NCBI GenBank assembly: GCA_964398215.1 | Contig: CAYNNP010000052.1 | Location: 1 to 29,777, forward strand | DNA from: CAYNNP01 sp964398215 | GTDB lineage: Bacteria > Planctomycetota > Planctomycetia > Pirellulales > Pirellulaceae | Direction: 5' to 3' | DNA length: 29,777 nucleotides | Part shown: positions 15,055 through 23,892 of the stretch, piece after piece | Layout: each line of letters starts with the position of its first letter | How positions within the stretch are numbered: position 1 is the first letter of the stretch | The notes under the pieces: generated by a model | The model's input: the letters and a program-made list of their open reading frames with translations, nothing else | What the model was told of the DNA's origin: nothing | The model's database searches: none | Translations under genes and position numbers: made by a program

Positions 15055-15086
15055 GTCTGGTAAACTGTCCAGACTCTTTTTCTTTT
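15055..15086 (+). terminator. Intrinsic terminator or attenuator ahead of TPR gene
   Basis: GTCTGG (15055-15060) and CCAGAC (15069-15074) form a 6-bp stem with an 8-nt loop, followed by TCTTTTTCTTTT (15075-15086). On the plus strand this is a typical factor-independent terminator. It ends only 22 bp before the ATG at 15109. The upstream gene runs the other way, so the hairpin can only act on a plus-strand transcript starting between about 14880 and 15055. Confidence 0.5.
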
Positions 15087-15108
15087 GAATGCATGCACGT
15101 AACATCCT

Positions 15109-16140
15109 ATGTCGCGAATTTACTTTTCATTTGTTCTTGCGATCTGTTTTTCGGGTCCGCTTTTTTCCCAGGCTGTCGACCAGATACGATTGGTCAATGG
15201 TTCGCGACTGGAAGGCAACATCGGTAGTGCTAGCGCGACTGAGTTGTCAATCAATGTGAAGGGCTCCAAACGAATTGCCAAAGTGAACGAAGTGAAATCG
15301 GTATCGTTTGCCGATGAGCCTGCGGAGTTAACGGCGGGACGCAATCGTGTGATGGCAGGAAAGTTTGCACAGGCGTTGGCGGATCTAAAGAAACTGAATC
15401 CGGCAAGTATCAATCGGGTAATCGTATCGCGCGACTTGCAGTTTTACTTGGCATTTGCTCAGGCCAAGGTTGCGCTTTCGGTCGGTGGCGACAAACCTGA
15501 AGCGACGAATGCCATGTTGGCTTTTGTTCGTGCGGATCCGAACAACTTTCACTTCTTTAGCGCGGCGGAAATACTAGGTGACTTGTCTGTTGCCCAAGGC
15601 GATTACGCTTCGGCAGTGAAATACTACAGTGCGATCTCAGCCAAAGCGCCCTGGCCAGAATTCAAAATGCAAGCGATGTCCAGCGAGGCGCGGGCCCTGA
15701 TCCAACAAGGCGACTTTGCGGAAGCACAAAAGAAGTACGAAGCGATCTCGGCAATGAAATCTGAAAGTAAACCGGCACGACGGCACAAACTACTGGCCGC
15801 ATTGGGGCGCGGACGGTGTTTGGCTGAAACCGGAAAAGCCGACGAAGGCATCCGTTTGATCGAAAAGGTAATCCAGGAAAACGACCCTTCCGACGGCGAG
15901 TTGTTTGGCCGGGCCTACAATGCCCACGGCGATTGCTTTCGTAAATTGGACAAGCCCAAACAAGCTTTGATGGCGTACCTGCATGTCGACATCTTGTTTT
16001 ACTCCGATCCTGAAATTCATGCGGAGGCTCTGTATCATTTGTCCAAGTTGTGGGCCGCTACGAACAACGATCGTGCTGTTGCTGCACGGACAATTTTGGA
16101 CGACCGCTATCCAGGCAGCATTTGGGCAACGAAGAAGTAG
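15109..16140 (+). CDS. Exported TPR-repeat protein
   Basis: This 343-residue protein has a signal peptide (MSRIYFSFVLAICFSGPLFSQA, cleavage near 22). A short beta-rich N-terminal module (IRLVNGSRLEGNIGSASATE) follows, resembling the small barrel often fused to planctomycete TPR proteins. TPR units follow: AGRNRVMAGKFAQALADLKKL, LGDLSVAQGDYASAVKYYSA, ARALIQQGDFAEAQKKYEAIS, GRCLAETGKADEGIRLIEKVI and AHGDCFRKLDKPKQALMAYLHV. It is likely periplasmic, with a protein-binding role. It converges on a TPR lipoprotein gene with a 31-bp gap; the two share architecture and could act together, which is inference. A terminator-like hairpin lies in its 5' leader. Confidence 0.85.
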   Translation: MSRIYFSFVLAICFSGPLFSQAVDQIRLVNGSRLEGNIGSASATELSINVKGSKRIAKVNEVKSVSFADEPAELTAGRNRVMAGKFAQALADLKKLNPASINRVIVSRDLQFYLAFAQAKVALSVGGDKPEATNAMLAFVRADPNNFHFFSAAEILGDLSVAQGDYASAVKYYSAISAKAPWPEFKMQAMSSEARALIQQGDFAEAQKKYEAISAMKSESKPARRHKLLAALGRGRCLAETGKADEGIRLIEKVIQENDPSDGELFGRAYNAHGDCFRKLDKPKQALMAYLHVDILFYSDPEIHAEALYHLSKLWAATNNDRAVAARTILDDRYPGSIWATKK

Positions 16141-16171
16141 TATCAGGTGATCACTGCTGATTGCAGTTTGC

Positions 16172-17107
16172 CTACTTGGTCACGAACCAGCCTTCGGGCG
16201 GATCTGGCAAATTGAAAGCGTTGTGATACTGGCGCTGTTGTATTTCGATCCACATCAACGACTGTTTATTCAGTTGAGTTGGACGTGCTCGAATCGCTTT
16301 TCTGGCGTAGTGTTTTGCGCTGCTGAAGTCCTGTTCCGCCGCGAATGCCAGAGCTAGGTTGTGCATCGCGGCGACTTGTAGTGGCTGTTTTTCTGCGACG
16401 GTCTGCCATATCTCTTTGGCTTCGAACCATCGACCGTTCATCGCCAACATGTTTGCTTTGCGTACCTGTTTGCTACCGGGCAACAGATAAGGAATCGCCA
16501 ATTGAATTTCATCGCGTTTGATCGATGGCGTCAACAAGTTGAAAGTTTCCCGGACCATTGCGGCTTGTAAAATGTCTTCATCTGATCCAGCAAGTGAAAG
16601 CTCAGGATACTTTTTCAAGACCGCATCCAATTCCACGATCACGGGCTTGCCACCAACAGGGCGGTTCTCTGTCAAAGAAAATAGTCGCCACGAAACCGCC
16701 ATTCGATTTTTAATTTCAAGTGCGCGCCTGCCTCGATCTTTCAGCAGTTCGCCACGTAGCACGTAGTCGTAGCCTTGCTCGCTGGCATAGGAAGCCAATG
16801 CGATATCGCTGGTCGCGCCTTGGCTGGCGCTAGCAAGTTGGACGTCGGATTCTTTTTCCAGTTCACTTGCGCGAACCACAGAGACTTCTCGGCCGGTATC
16901 ATTCGGGGCCATTGCGATCAATTTTTCGGACAACTGATCCGAGATGTCTTCAGCGCCTTCGATCTCACTGACCACAACACGCTTGCCGACGGTGGATTCG
17001 ATTTCAGGAGTCTGCCAAACGTGGATTGGCGCGTACATTCGGCAGCCCGCCAGGCCAGTGATGGTGGCAATCAAGAGTAGCGAGCGGCTGCAGAATTCAA
17101 GAAACAT
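16172..17107 (-). CDS. TPR lipoprotein
   Basis: This 311-residue protein has a hydrophobic N-terminus ending in the lipobox LAGC (Cys22), so it should be lipidated and membrane-held. An N-terminal domain follows (KRVVVSEIEGAEDISDQLSEKLIAM and EQGYDYVLRGELLKDRGR), like lipoproteins that bear a CsgG- or DUF6340-like alpha/beta fold. A C-terminal TPR part includes ANMLAMNGRWFEAKEIWQTVAEKQPLQ and HNLALAFAAEQDFSSAKHYARKAIRARP. The frame is open to a GTG at 17110, but the ATG at 17107 is the more likely start. Function is unknown. Lipid modification would be finished by the Lnt encoded at 20214-21884. Confidence 0.82.
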   Translation of the reverse strand: MFLEFCSRSLLLIATITGLAGCRMYAPIHVWQTPEIESTVGKRVVVSEIEGAEDISDQLSEKLIAMAPNDTGREVSVVRASELEKESDVQLASASQGATSDIALASYASEQGYDYVLRGELLKDRGRRALEIKNRMAVSWRLFSLTENRPVGGKPVIVELDAVLKKYPELSLAGSDEDILQAAMVRETFNLLTPSIKRDEIQLAIPYLLPGSKQVRKANMLAMNGRWFEAKEIWQTVAEKQPLQVAAMHNLALAFAAEQDFSSAKHYARKAIRARPTQLNKQSLMWIEIQQRQYHNAFNLPDPPEGWFVTK

Positions 17108-17377
17108 CACCTGTATGTAGGATTACTGTCGAATTCGGGTCAAGCTGTCATTGCGGTTCGGAGCGTTGAAGCCACGATTTTTAGCCGAATAGCCCGGGCA
17201 GCGATCACTTATTCTGCTGGGGAAGGTCTGGCTCGCTTTGGTTGGCTGGCAATCGATGATTCAGGCGCTTGTCGCACATAAACAAATGCCTGTGAAACAC
17301 ATTGCACCTTACGAATGAATGCAAATTTTCTAGAATCCCGTCTGAACCAAGACATCTTTACTGGGCTCCAGACTCAC

Positions 17378-20227
17378 ATGACGCACTACAACCCTTCCGA
17401 AATCGAGCCGCGCTGGCAGGAATATTGGGAACGCAACCAGACGTTTGCGACCCCAGAAATGCCGGGCGCAAAGAAACGCTATGTCTTGGACATGTTCCCG
17501 TACCCAAGCGGGAATGGCCTGCACGTCGGGCACCCCGAGGGCTATACCGCGACGGACATTGTTTCTCGTTTTGCCAGAATGCGAGGCGAAAGCGTCTTGC
17601 ACCCCATGGGCTTCGATGCGTTCGGATTGCCTGCAGAAGAACACGCGATCAAAACCGGCGAGCACCCCAGGATTCAGACTCAGGAGAACATCGAAAACTT
17701 CACGCGTCAACTAAAGATGTTGGGTTTCAGTTACGACTGGACTCGCGTGCTGTCGACGACGGACGAAGGCTACTTTCGTTGGACGCAGTGGATTTTCTTG
17801 GTGTTGTATGACACGTGGTTCGATGTTGACCAACAAAAGGGTCGGCCGATCGATGAGTTGCCAATTCCGGATGATGTTCGCAGTCAAGGCCGCGCCGCAA
17901 CGGAAGCTTACAGAGATTCACATCGGTTGGCTTACGAAAGTGATGCGATGGTCAATTGGTGCCCTGGACTGGGAACCGTCTTGGCGAATGAAGAAGTCAT
18001 CGATGGCAAAAGCGAACGTGATCAACATCCCGTCCAGCGCTTGCCGCTTCGACAATGGATGTTGCGAATCACATCGTACGCTGAAAGACTGATGAGCGGT
18101 TTGGACGATTTGAATTGGTCCAACGGAATCAAGAAACTGCAGGCGGATTGGATCGGACGAAGCACCGGAGCTGAAGTCGATTTTTACGTCGGAGATCCTG
18201 AACAATTCGCCGCGTGGCAGGCCGCTCGTTCAGCAGGCGGGTTCCCGGTTGAGACCGATGCGCAATCGTTGCGAGTTTACACAACACGGCCGGATACATT
18301 GTTTGGCGCTACCTACATGGTAGTTGCACCGGAGCATGCTTTGGTCGATCAATTGACCACGGCTGATCAAGCTGCGGCCGTGAAAGAGTACTGTGAAAAA
18401 GCTTCGTTCAAGAGCGAACGCGAAAGAACAATCGACGGCAAAGCAAAAACGGGTGTCTTTACAGGGACCTATGCGACCAACCCGGTGAACGGTCAGCCGA
18501 TTCCGGTTTGGGTTGCCGATTATGTTTTGGCTGGTTATGGAACCGGCGCCATCATGGCCGTTCCCGCGCACGATGATCGCGATTTTGAATTTGCCAAGCA
18601 GTTTGATTTAAAAGTCATTCCAGTTGTCGATCCGCCCGCCGACCACGAAGACCGTGACGGAATTTTGAGCGGCGACGTGTGCTTTGTCGCCGAAGGAAAC
18701 GCGATCAACAGTGGTGAATTCGATGGCCAGACAACGGCAGAATTGAAAGCCAACATCACGAATTGGTTGGGCGAAAATGGCCAAGGACACGAAGCGGTGA
18801 ACTATAAATTGCGGGACTGGTTGTTCAGTCGCCAGCGATTCTGGGGCGAACCGTTTCCGATCTTGCATGAGTTGGACGACGAAGGGAATCGTACCGGTGT
18901 CAAACGCGGAGTTGATGCTTCTGAATTGCCTGTGACTTTGCCGAATTTGGAAGACTACAAACCGCACGGGCGACCCGAGCCATTGTTGGCCAAGGCGGAT
19001 GATGACTGGCTTTACGTGACCATCGACGGTGTGCGATATCAACGCGAGACGAACACGATGCCGCAGTGGGCCGGGTCGTGCTGGTATTACTTGCGGTATA
19101 TCGATCCTACGAACGACCAGATGATGATCGATCCGGAAAAAGAAAAAGCGTGGATGCCGGTCGATTTGTACGTGGGTGGTGCAGAGCATGCTGTGTTGCA
19201 CTTGTTGTATTCACGTTTCTGGCACAAGGTGCTGTATGACCGTGGGCATGTCAGCACGGAGGAACCGTTTCAGCAATTGGTAAACCAAGGAATGATCCTA
19301 GGGGCGCCCCAGCACCACATGACCGAAGACCGCTACGCCGAAGCGAAAGAACAGTTGGATGCTTTGGGGATAGCTGGTGTTCGCATCGAAGATGACAAGA
19401 AGACAACGATTGTTCTTAAACACAACGACGATCGCGAATTGACCGACGACGATACGGAAAAACGCAAAGGCGCGTTGTATGTAACTGGTACCGAAATCAA
19501 GGTCACGGCCAAAGCCGATAAAATGTCCAAAAGCCGCGGCAATGTGGTCAATCCCGATGTGGTCGTGAGTGAGTACGGTGCCGATGCCTTGCGTTTGTAC
19601 GAGATGTTCATGGGGCCGTTGACGGCAACGAAGCCTTGGAACATGGCGGGCGTTGGGGGCGTAAGGAACTTTTTGGATCGTGTTTGGCGGATGGTCGTCG
19701 ACGCAAAGTCAGATGATTTGAAAATCAATTCAGCGATTGCCGAAGTCGACTGCGATGAAGAACAAAACCGTGTCTTGCATCAAACGATCAAGAAGGTCAC
19801 GGCTGATACCGATTCAATGGACTTCAATACCGCGATCGCAAAGATGATGGAATTCACGAATTTCTTCACGCGAAGCGAACAACGTCCCCTTTCGGCGATC
19901 AAGACGTTCTTGGTGATTTTGTCACCTTACGCGCCACACCTTGCCGAAGAACTGTGGTCAATATTGGGAGAGAAAGAGTCGATTGCTTTGCAGAGTTGGC
20001 CTGAGCATGACGAAGATGCCTTGGTCGAAACGAGCATCGTCATTCCTGTGCAGATCAATGGCAAGGTCAAGGCCAAGGTTAGTATCAGCCCCGACGCTGA
20101 TAAAGATGCGATGCTCGAAGCCGCGCTTGCTGACGCCAAGGTCCAGTCCTCGACCCAGGGCATGACGATTGTCAAGCAAATCGCAGTGCCAGGGAAATTG
20201 GTGAACTTGGTAGTTAAACCTCAGTAG
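17378..20227 (+). CDS. leuS: Leucyl-tRNA synthetase
   Basis: This class Ia synthetase of about 949 residues charges tRNA-Leu. The HIGH-type motif is in MFPYPSGNGLHVGH (residues 39-52) and KMSKS lies at about 714-718 (ADKMSKSRGNVVNPD). The CP1 editing domain is intact, with the threonine-rich TTRPDTLFGATYMVV near 300 and GTGAIMAVPAHDDRDFEFA near 395. The tRNA-binding C-terminal end is VQINGKVKAKVSI...VPGKLVNLVVKP. A frame extension starts at 17315, but MTHYNPSEIEPRWQEYW is the usual N-terminus, so 17378 is preferred. It is longer than the E. coli enzyme (860), in part because of extra acidic sequence before KMSKS (RELTDDDTEKRKGALYVTG). It overlaps lnt tail to tail by 14 bp. Confidence 0.97.
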   Translation: MTHYNPSEIEPRWQEYWERNQTFATPEMPGAKKRYVLDMFPYPSGNGLHVGHPEGYTATDIVSRFARMRGESVLHPMGFDAFGLPAEEHAIKTGEHPRIQTQENIENFTRQLKMLGFSYDWTRVLSTTDEGYFRWTQWIFLVLYDTWFDVDQQKGRPIDELPIPDDVRSQGRAATEAYRDSHRLAYESDAMVNWCPGLGTVLANEEVIDGKSERDQHPVQRLPLRQWMLRITSYAERLMSGLDDLNWSNGIKKLQADWIGRSTGAEVDFYVGDPEQFAAWQAARSAGGFPVETDAQSLRVYTTRPDTLFGATYMVVAPEHALVDQLTTADQAAAVKEYCEKASFKSERERTIDGKAKTGVFTGTYATNPVNGQPIPVWVADYVLAGYGTGAIMAVPAHDDRDFEFAKQFDLKVIPVVDPPADHEDRDGILSGDVCFVAEGNAINSGEFDGQTTAELKANITNWLGENGQGHEAVNYKLRDWLFSRQRFWGEPFPILHELDDEGNRTGVKRGVDASELPVTLPNLEDYKPHGRPEPLLAKADDDWLYVTIDGVRYQRETNTMPQWAGSCWYYLRYIDPTNDQMMIDPEKEKAWMPVDLYVGGAEHAVLHLLYSRFWHKVLYDRGHVSTEEPFQQLVNQGMILGAPQHHMTEDRYAEAKEQLDALGIAGVRIEDDKKTTIVLKHNDDRELTDDDTEKRKGALYVTGTEIKVTAKADKMSKSRGNVVNPDVVVSEYGADALRLYEMFMGPLTATKPWNMAGVGGVRNFLDRVWRMVVDAKSDDLKINSAIAEVDCDEEQNRVLHQTIKKVTADTDSMDFNTAIAKMMEFTNFFTRSEQRPLSAIKTFLVILSPYAPHLAEELWSILGEKESIALQSWPEHDEDALVETSIVIPVQINGKVKAKVSISPDADKDAMLEAALADAKVQSSTQGMTIVKQIAVPGKLVNLVVKPQ

Positions 20228-21884
20228 CCGGCGCGTGCGTTTCTGCGTTTCTGTCTCGGAAACTTGCGATCAAGAATCCGAGACACAGCAGAGTCAGGAT
20301 CCTGGCTGGCCAGTCTCCAATTCGGAGATACACGCTGACGCGGTCATCGCGAATCGGCGTCGCGATGATGTCGCCTTGGCTGCCCACGTCCAGTCGCTGG
20401 GTCACACTGCCATCGCTGGCGATCCATGCGGTTGGCCCATTGTTCGCAGCAGACAAAATGGGGCGCCGGCAACCAACTGCAACCAATTGGGCGCAGCGCA
20501 AGTGATGTTCCACGACACTGGATTCATCGAACCAAGCATCGTTGGTGACGGTAACCACAACATCTGGCATTTGGTCAAGTGCACGCAACTGCGCGAGTTG
20601 CCCAAGCGTCACTCGTTCAACAGCGGTTTCGATGCAAACGTTGGGTGAAACACGGGTGCCGTTCACACTGAATGCTTTGGGAATTGGACCGACATCGATC
20701 TTGGGAACAATCCCATCCAACGCCGAGAACCACTCCAAAATTGGAATGTATTCTCCGAACATAACGCGGTGTTGTTTTCCGTACCAATCTTCGACTCTGC
20801 TGGCGGGACCAACATGAACCACACCGCTGAATTGGTATGGTCGGTCGCGAAAATCGAGCACACCGCAACCGGCAATCAAATGAGGTTTTGAACGCGATTG
20901 CTTTTTAGATGCCAAGGCAATTTGCAAGTCACTGGATCGAATCTCAAACATTTGTTGCATTTCATAAGCTCCGTCCAGGAACTCGGTGAGCGATAGCTCC
21001 GATGCTTTGGGGACAGTTGTCAACTGTCCGACCAGCATCAATGGCAAATCGCCGGTGTACATGGATTCGGGCCAAACGACCGCGTCGACTTCCGTTTTTG
21101 CAGACGCCAATGCCCTGACCGACTGACGCTCGTACGCTTCAAAGATTTCGATTTCGCGTTCACTGTCTTGGGCATATTCAACGGGCTCACTACGTTGAAT
21201 CAATGCAAACGTCGCAAGCGTTTCGGTACCTGTTTGATTCAACCGAAAGTTACCGTACACGACCGTCGCCGCGACTAGCCCAGCAGCAATCACCACCGAT
21301 GGAATCAGCCGCGAAAGGGTTTCTTTCTTGCGCGCGTAATGGACAAGTTCAAAAATCGCGACGTTGATACTGGCGACGACGAATCCGACGCCATAGGATC
21401 CAAAGATGTCCGCGATCTGGATCATGAGCGGCATGTCGACTTGTGTGTGACCAAGCATCGCTGCACTGATCCCAGTCAGCATGTAATTTCTGGCGCACTC
21501 AGCTCCCACCAAGCAAACGGGGGCCGCAACCCAAAGGGGGATTCGCCGTGACATTTGGCGACATACCAAGACAAACAGCACAACGTAGATCGCTAGGTAA
21601 CCTGAAAGTGCAAGCCAACAGGGGTAGATCAATGGGTTCGCATGACGCAAACCTTGCAACGAAACGGCCCAGTAGATCCCAGCAACGAGCCAGATGCGGA
21701 CATAGTCGCCTTTCAGAAATCGCTGTGGGGTTCGCACCAACACCAACCATGGCACCAATGCAAAATACGCAGCCCACCAAAAACCAAAGGGTGGCTGTGA
21801 AAACCAGAGCAAGATCGCACCAAGTACAGCGATCAAAGTGATGTGATTTCGTGTCAGGTCCGTCTGGCATTCTTTATCTTGCAT
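20214..21884 (-). CDS. lnt: Apolipoprotein N-acyltransferase
   Basis: Lnt transfers an acyl chain to the N-terminal cysteine of lipoproteins at the outer face of the inner membrane. This 556-residue protein has about six N-terminal membrane segments, starting LIAVLGAILLWFSQPPFGFWWAAYFALVPWL. A nitrilase-fold domain follows with the expected triad: Glu273 in WPESMYTG, Lys370 in YGKQHRVMFGEYIPILEWF and Cys417 in VSPNVCIET. A last membrane segment lies at about 525-541. The ATG at 21884 is preferred to a TTG at 21938. It converges on leuS with a 14-bp overlap and diverges from the kinase at 21983. Confidence 0.93.
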   Translation of the reverse strand: MQDKECQTDLTRNHITLIAVLGAILLWFSQPPFGFWWAAYFALVPWLVLVRTPQRFLKGDYVRIWLVAGIYWAVSLQGLRHANPLIYPCWLALSGYLAIYVVLFVLVCRQMSRRIPLWVAAPVCLVGAECARNYMLTGISAAMLGHTQVDMPLMIQIADIFGSYGVGFVVASINVAIFELVHYARKKETLSRLIPSVVIAAGLVAATVVYGNFRLNQTGTETLATFALIQRSEPVEYAQDSEREIEIFEAYERQSVRALASAKTEVDAVVWPESMYTGDLPLMLVGQLTTVPKASELSLTEFLDGAYEMQQMFEIRSSDLQIALASKKQSRSKPHLIAGCGVLDFRDRPYQFSGVVHVGPASRVEDWYGKQHRVMFGEYIPILEWFSALDGIVPKIDVGPIPKAFSVNGTRVSPNVCIETAVERVTLGQLAQLRALDQMPDVVVTVTNDAWFDESSVVEHHLRCAQLVAVGCRRPILSAANNGPTAWIASDGSVTQRLDVGSQGDIIATPIRDDRVSVYLRIGDWPARILTLLCLGFLIASFRDRNAETHAPATEV

Positions 21885-21982
21885 CCGGGTATCATAGGAA
21901 TTCTTGGGGCGCGGTGGAATCGCGTTTTTTGCGTACAATACAGGTCACGCAAGTTTGCAGAACCTATTTTTCTGAGTTTGGC

Positions 21983-23737
21983 ATGGATAACGAAAAGTAT
22001 TTGGGCCCCTATCGCTTGGGCGAGTTGCTTGGCAAAGGCGGCATGGGCGCGGTCTACGAAGCCGCCCATGCTAAGTCGGGCGACCGTGTCGCTGTGAAAT
22101 TGATATCGCTTCATCTCTCCGATGAGATGCGATTTCGCCAGCGTTTTGAGGCCGAAGTCGAAACGCTGAAACTCCTCAGGCATAAGAATATCGTTCAGTT
22201 GATTGGCTATGGCGAGGAAGCTGGGCAGCTCTTCTACTCGATGGAGTTGGTCGACGGAGAAACTTTACAAACGCGAATTCGACGCGAAAAAAAGATCGAG
22301 TGGATGGCCGTCATTGAATACGGCATTCAAATTTGTGGAGCATTGAAACACGCCCATGACATCGGTGTATTTCATCGCGATATCAAACCTGCAAACTTGA
22401 TTTTGACTCCCGATGGGACGATCAAGCTTGTCGACTTTGGAATCGCGAAAACGTTTGGCTTCGGCGAACATACAGCGGTTGGTTCGGTTCTGGGCACAGC
22501 CGACTACATGGCTCCCGAGCAGGCACAGAATCATGGCATCACGCAGCGTACTGACCTGTATTCGCTGGGCAGTGTTATGTACGCCATGCTTGTTGGACGA
22601 CCGCCGTTTCGCGGCAAAACCATTACGCAAGTGATCGATTCATTGAAGCGGGATAAGCCCGTGCCGTTGGAGATGATTGATCCCAACCTTCCCGATGATC
22701 TTGTTGAATTGATTCACCAGCTTTTGGCCAAAAACAGCGAGGATCGACCACCAACCGCGCTGGCGGTCATGAACCGATTGAAGGCGATGCATGCTGGGTT
22801 AAAAAAACAGGCGACGATGGCTGGTGTCGAAAATGACACAACACAATCCAAACGCTCAATTTCCATTCATGTTAATCCGTCAGCAAACACTGTTCACGTT
22901 CCAGGTGCAGCGCCAGGTGACCACACCATTGTTGATCCAGCTTCTCGCGCCACCCAAGCGCCCGTGGATCCACAAACAGAACAGACCAACATCGAGCGAA
23001 AGACGCATTTTCAAACGGTCGAAAATCAGAATTCGACGCGTGGGAGGTTCGCGACAGAACAAGCTGAGGCTAGTGGTCTCGACATGCGAATGGTGACGAT
23101 CGGTATCCTTGCTTTGTGTTTGATTGGCGGTGTGTTCTTCATTGGCCGAGGTATCATCAACAAGCAAGAATCGGTGGACGAAATCTATGAACGTATCACA
23201 CAAGCCAACTCCGAAGGCCGGTTGAAGGAATCACGTGGTGACCTGCGTCGGTTTGTAAAGCTATTTCCGGATGATCATCGGTATGACGAAGTGTCCGTGA
23301 TGCTTCATCGGCTTGAACTCGACTCTCAAGTGCTAAGACTGAAGACGCAAAAGAAGATCGGTGCATCGGAGCTACAGGAACACGAGCAAGCATTCTTGGA
23401 TGCAATGGAACTGCGGGATTCCAGTCCCGAAGCAGCGTCAAAGAAATTGGGAAGTTGGTCGGCCGCGTTTCTGGATTCTGTATCCGAGCAAGACGAGTCG
23501 GTCGTAGCGTTGGCAGAACTTGCAAAATTCGAGGCACGGCTGTTGAAGCAACGTGGCCCGCGAGTTTCGATTGACCCACGCATCCAGGGGGTTTTGGACC
23601 GCATCGAATCCGCTTCTTCGCTGCCCCAAAACGAGCAACTGGAGATGCTGGAGGGGATTGTAGAATTCTACGGAGACCAGAAATGGGCGCAGTCGGCGGT
23701 GGAGGCTGCCAAACGACGACTGGATTCAATGCAGTAA
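21983..23737 (+). CDS. Membrane-anchored Hanks-type Ser/Thr protein kinase
   Basis: This 584-residue protein has an N-terminal kinase domain with all canonical residues: LGKGGMGAVYEA (16-27), VAVK Lys39, HRDIKPANLIL (131-141), VDFGIAK (150-156) and GTADYMAPEQ (171-180). It is an RD kinase and should autophosphorylate. A Pro/Thr-rich linker (about 275-365) leads to one membrane segment (370-391, MVTIGILALCLIGGVFFIG). A charged helical extracytoplasmic domain of about 190 residues follows, with no PASTA or propeller motif. The ATG at 21983 is chosen because the kinase fold starts a few residues later; the open frame runs back to 21851 but runs antisense to the lnt start. It diverges from lnt across about 98 bp. 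The signal sensed is unknown. Confidence 0.93.
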   Translation: MDNEKYLGPYRLGELLGKGGMGAVYEAAHAKSGDRVAVKLISLHLSDEMRFRQRFEAEVETLKLLRHKNIVQLIGYGEEAGQLFYSMELVDGETLQTRIRREKKIEWMAVIEYGIQICGALKHAHDIGVFHRDIKPANLILTPDGTIKLVDFGIAKTFGFGEHTAVGSVLGTADYMAPEQAQNHGITQRTDLYSLGSVMYAMLVGRPPFRGKTITQVIDSLKRDKPVPLEMIDPNLPDDLVELIHQLLAKNSEDRPPTALAVMNRLKAMHAGLKKQATMAGVENDTTQSKRSISIHVNPSANTVHVPGAAPGDHTIVDPASRATQAPVDPQTEQTNIERKTHFQTVENQNSTRGRFATEQAEASGLDMRMVTIGILALCLIGGVFFIGRGIINKQESVDEIYERITQANSEGRLKESRGDLRRFVKLFPDDHRYDEVSVMLHRLELDSQVLRLKTQKKIGASELQEHEQAFLDAMELRDSSPEAASKKLGSWSAAFLDSVSEQDESVVALAELAKFEARLLKQRGPRVSIDPRIQGVLDRIESASSLPQNEQLEMLEGIVEFYGDQKWAQSAVEAAKRRLDSMQ

Positions 23738-23812
23738 ATGCTAGGCAATCATGGTTTCAAGCTGGAATAATAGCTCGGTGCGGAAAGCATGTGGAATTGC
23801 GAATTCACAGGC

Positions 23813-23818
23813 TATAAT
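23813..23818 (+). promoter_or_regulatory. Possible sigma-70 -10 box for DUF1592 gene
   Basis: A perfect TATAAT lies 74 bp before the ATG at 23893. The hexamer 17 bp upstream (TGTGGA, 23790-23795) matches the -35 consensus poorly. If used, transcription would start near 23826, which supports the 23893 start over the TTG at 23818. Confidence 0.35.
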
Positions 23819-23892
23819 TGAAACTGCATACGAGCTGCGGCGTTTTACCGTCCGGCCAACCCATCTGGCGCGCTGCCACAAACCAATTTTCA

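Noticed and set aside
17108..17377. Leader before leuS considered for a T-box or other riboswitch
   Set aside because: No specifier stem, T-box sequence or terminator hairpin was found, and T-boxes are not expected in planctomycetes.
18608..19201. Minus-strand frame of 197 codons
   Set aside because: Antisense to leuS, which is certain.
23196..23729. Minus-strand frame of 177 codons
   Set aside because: Proline/arginine-rich shadow of the kinase outer domain; no independent support.
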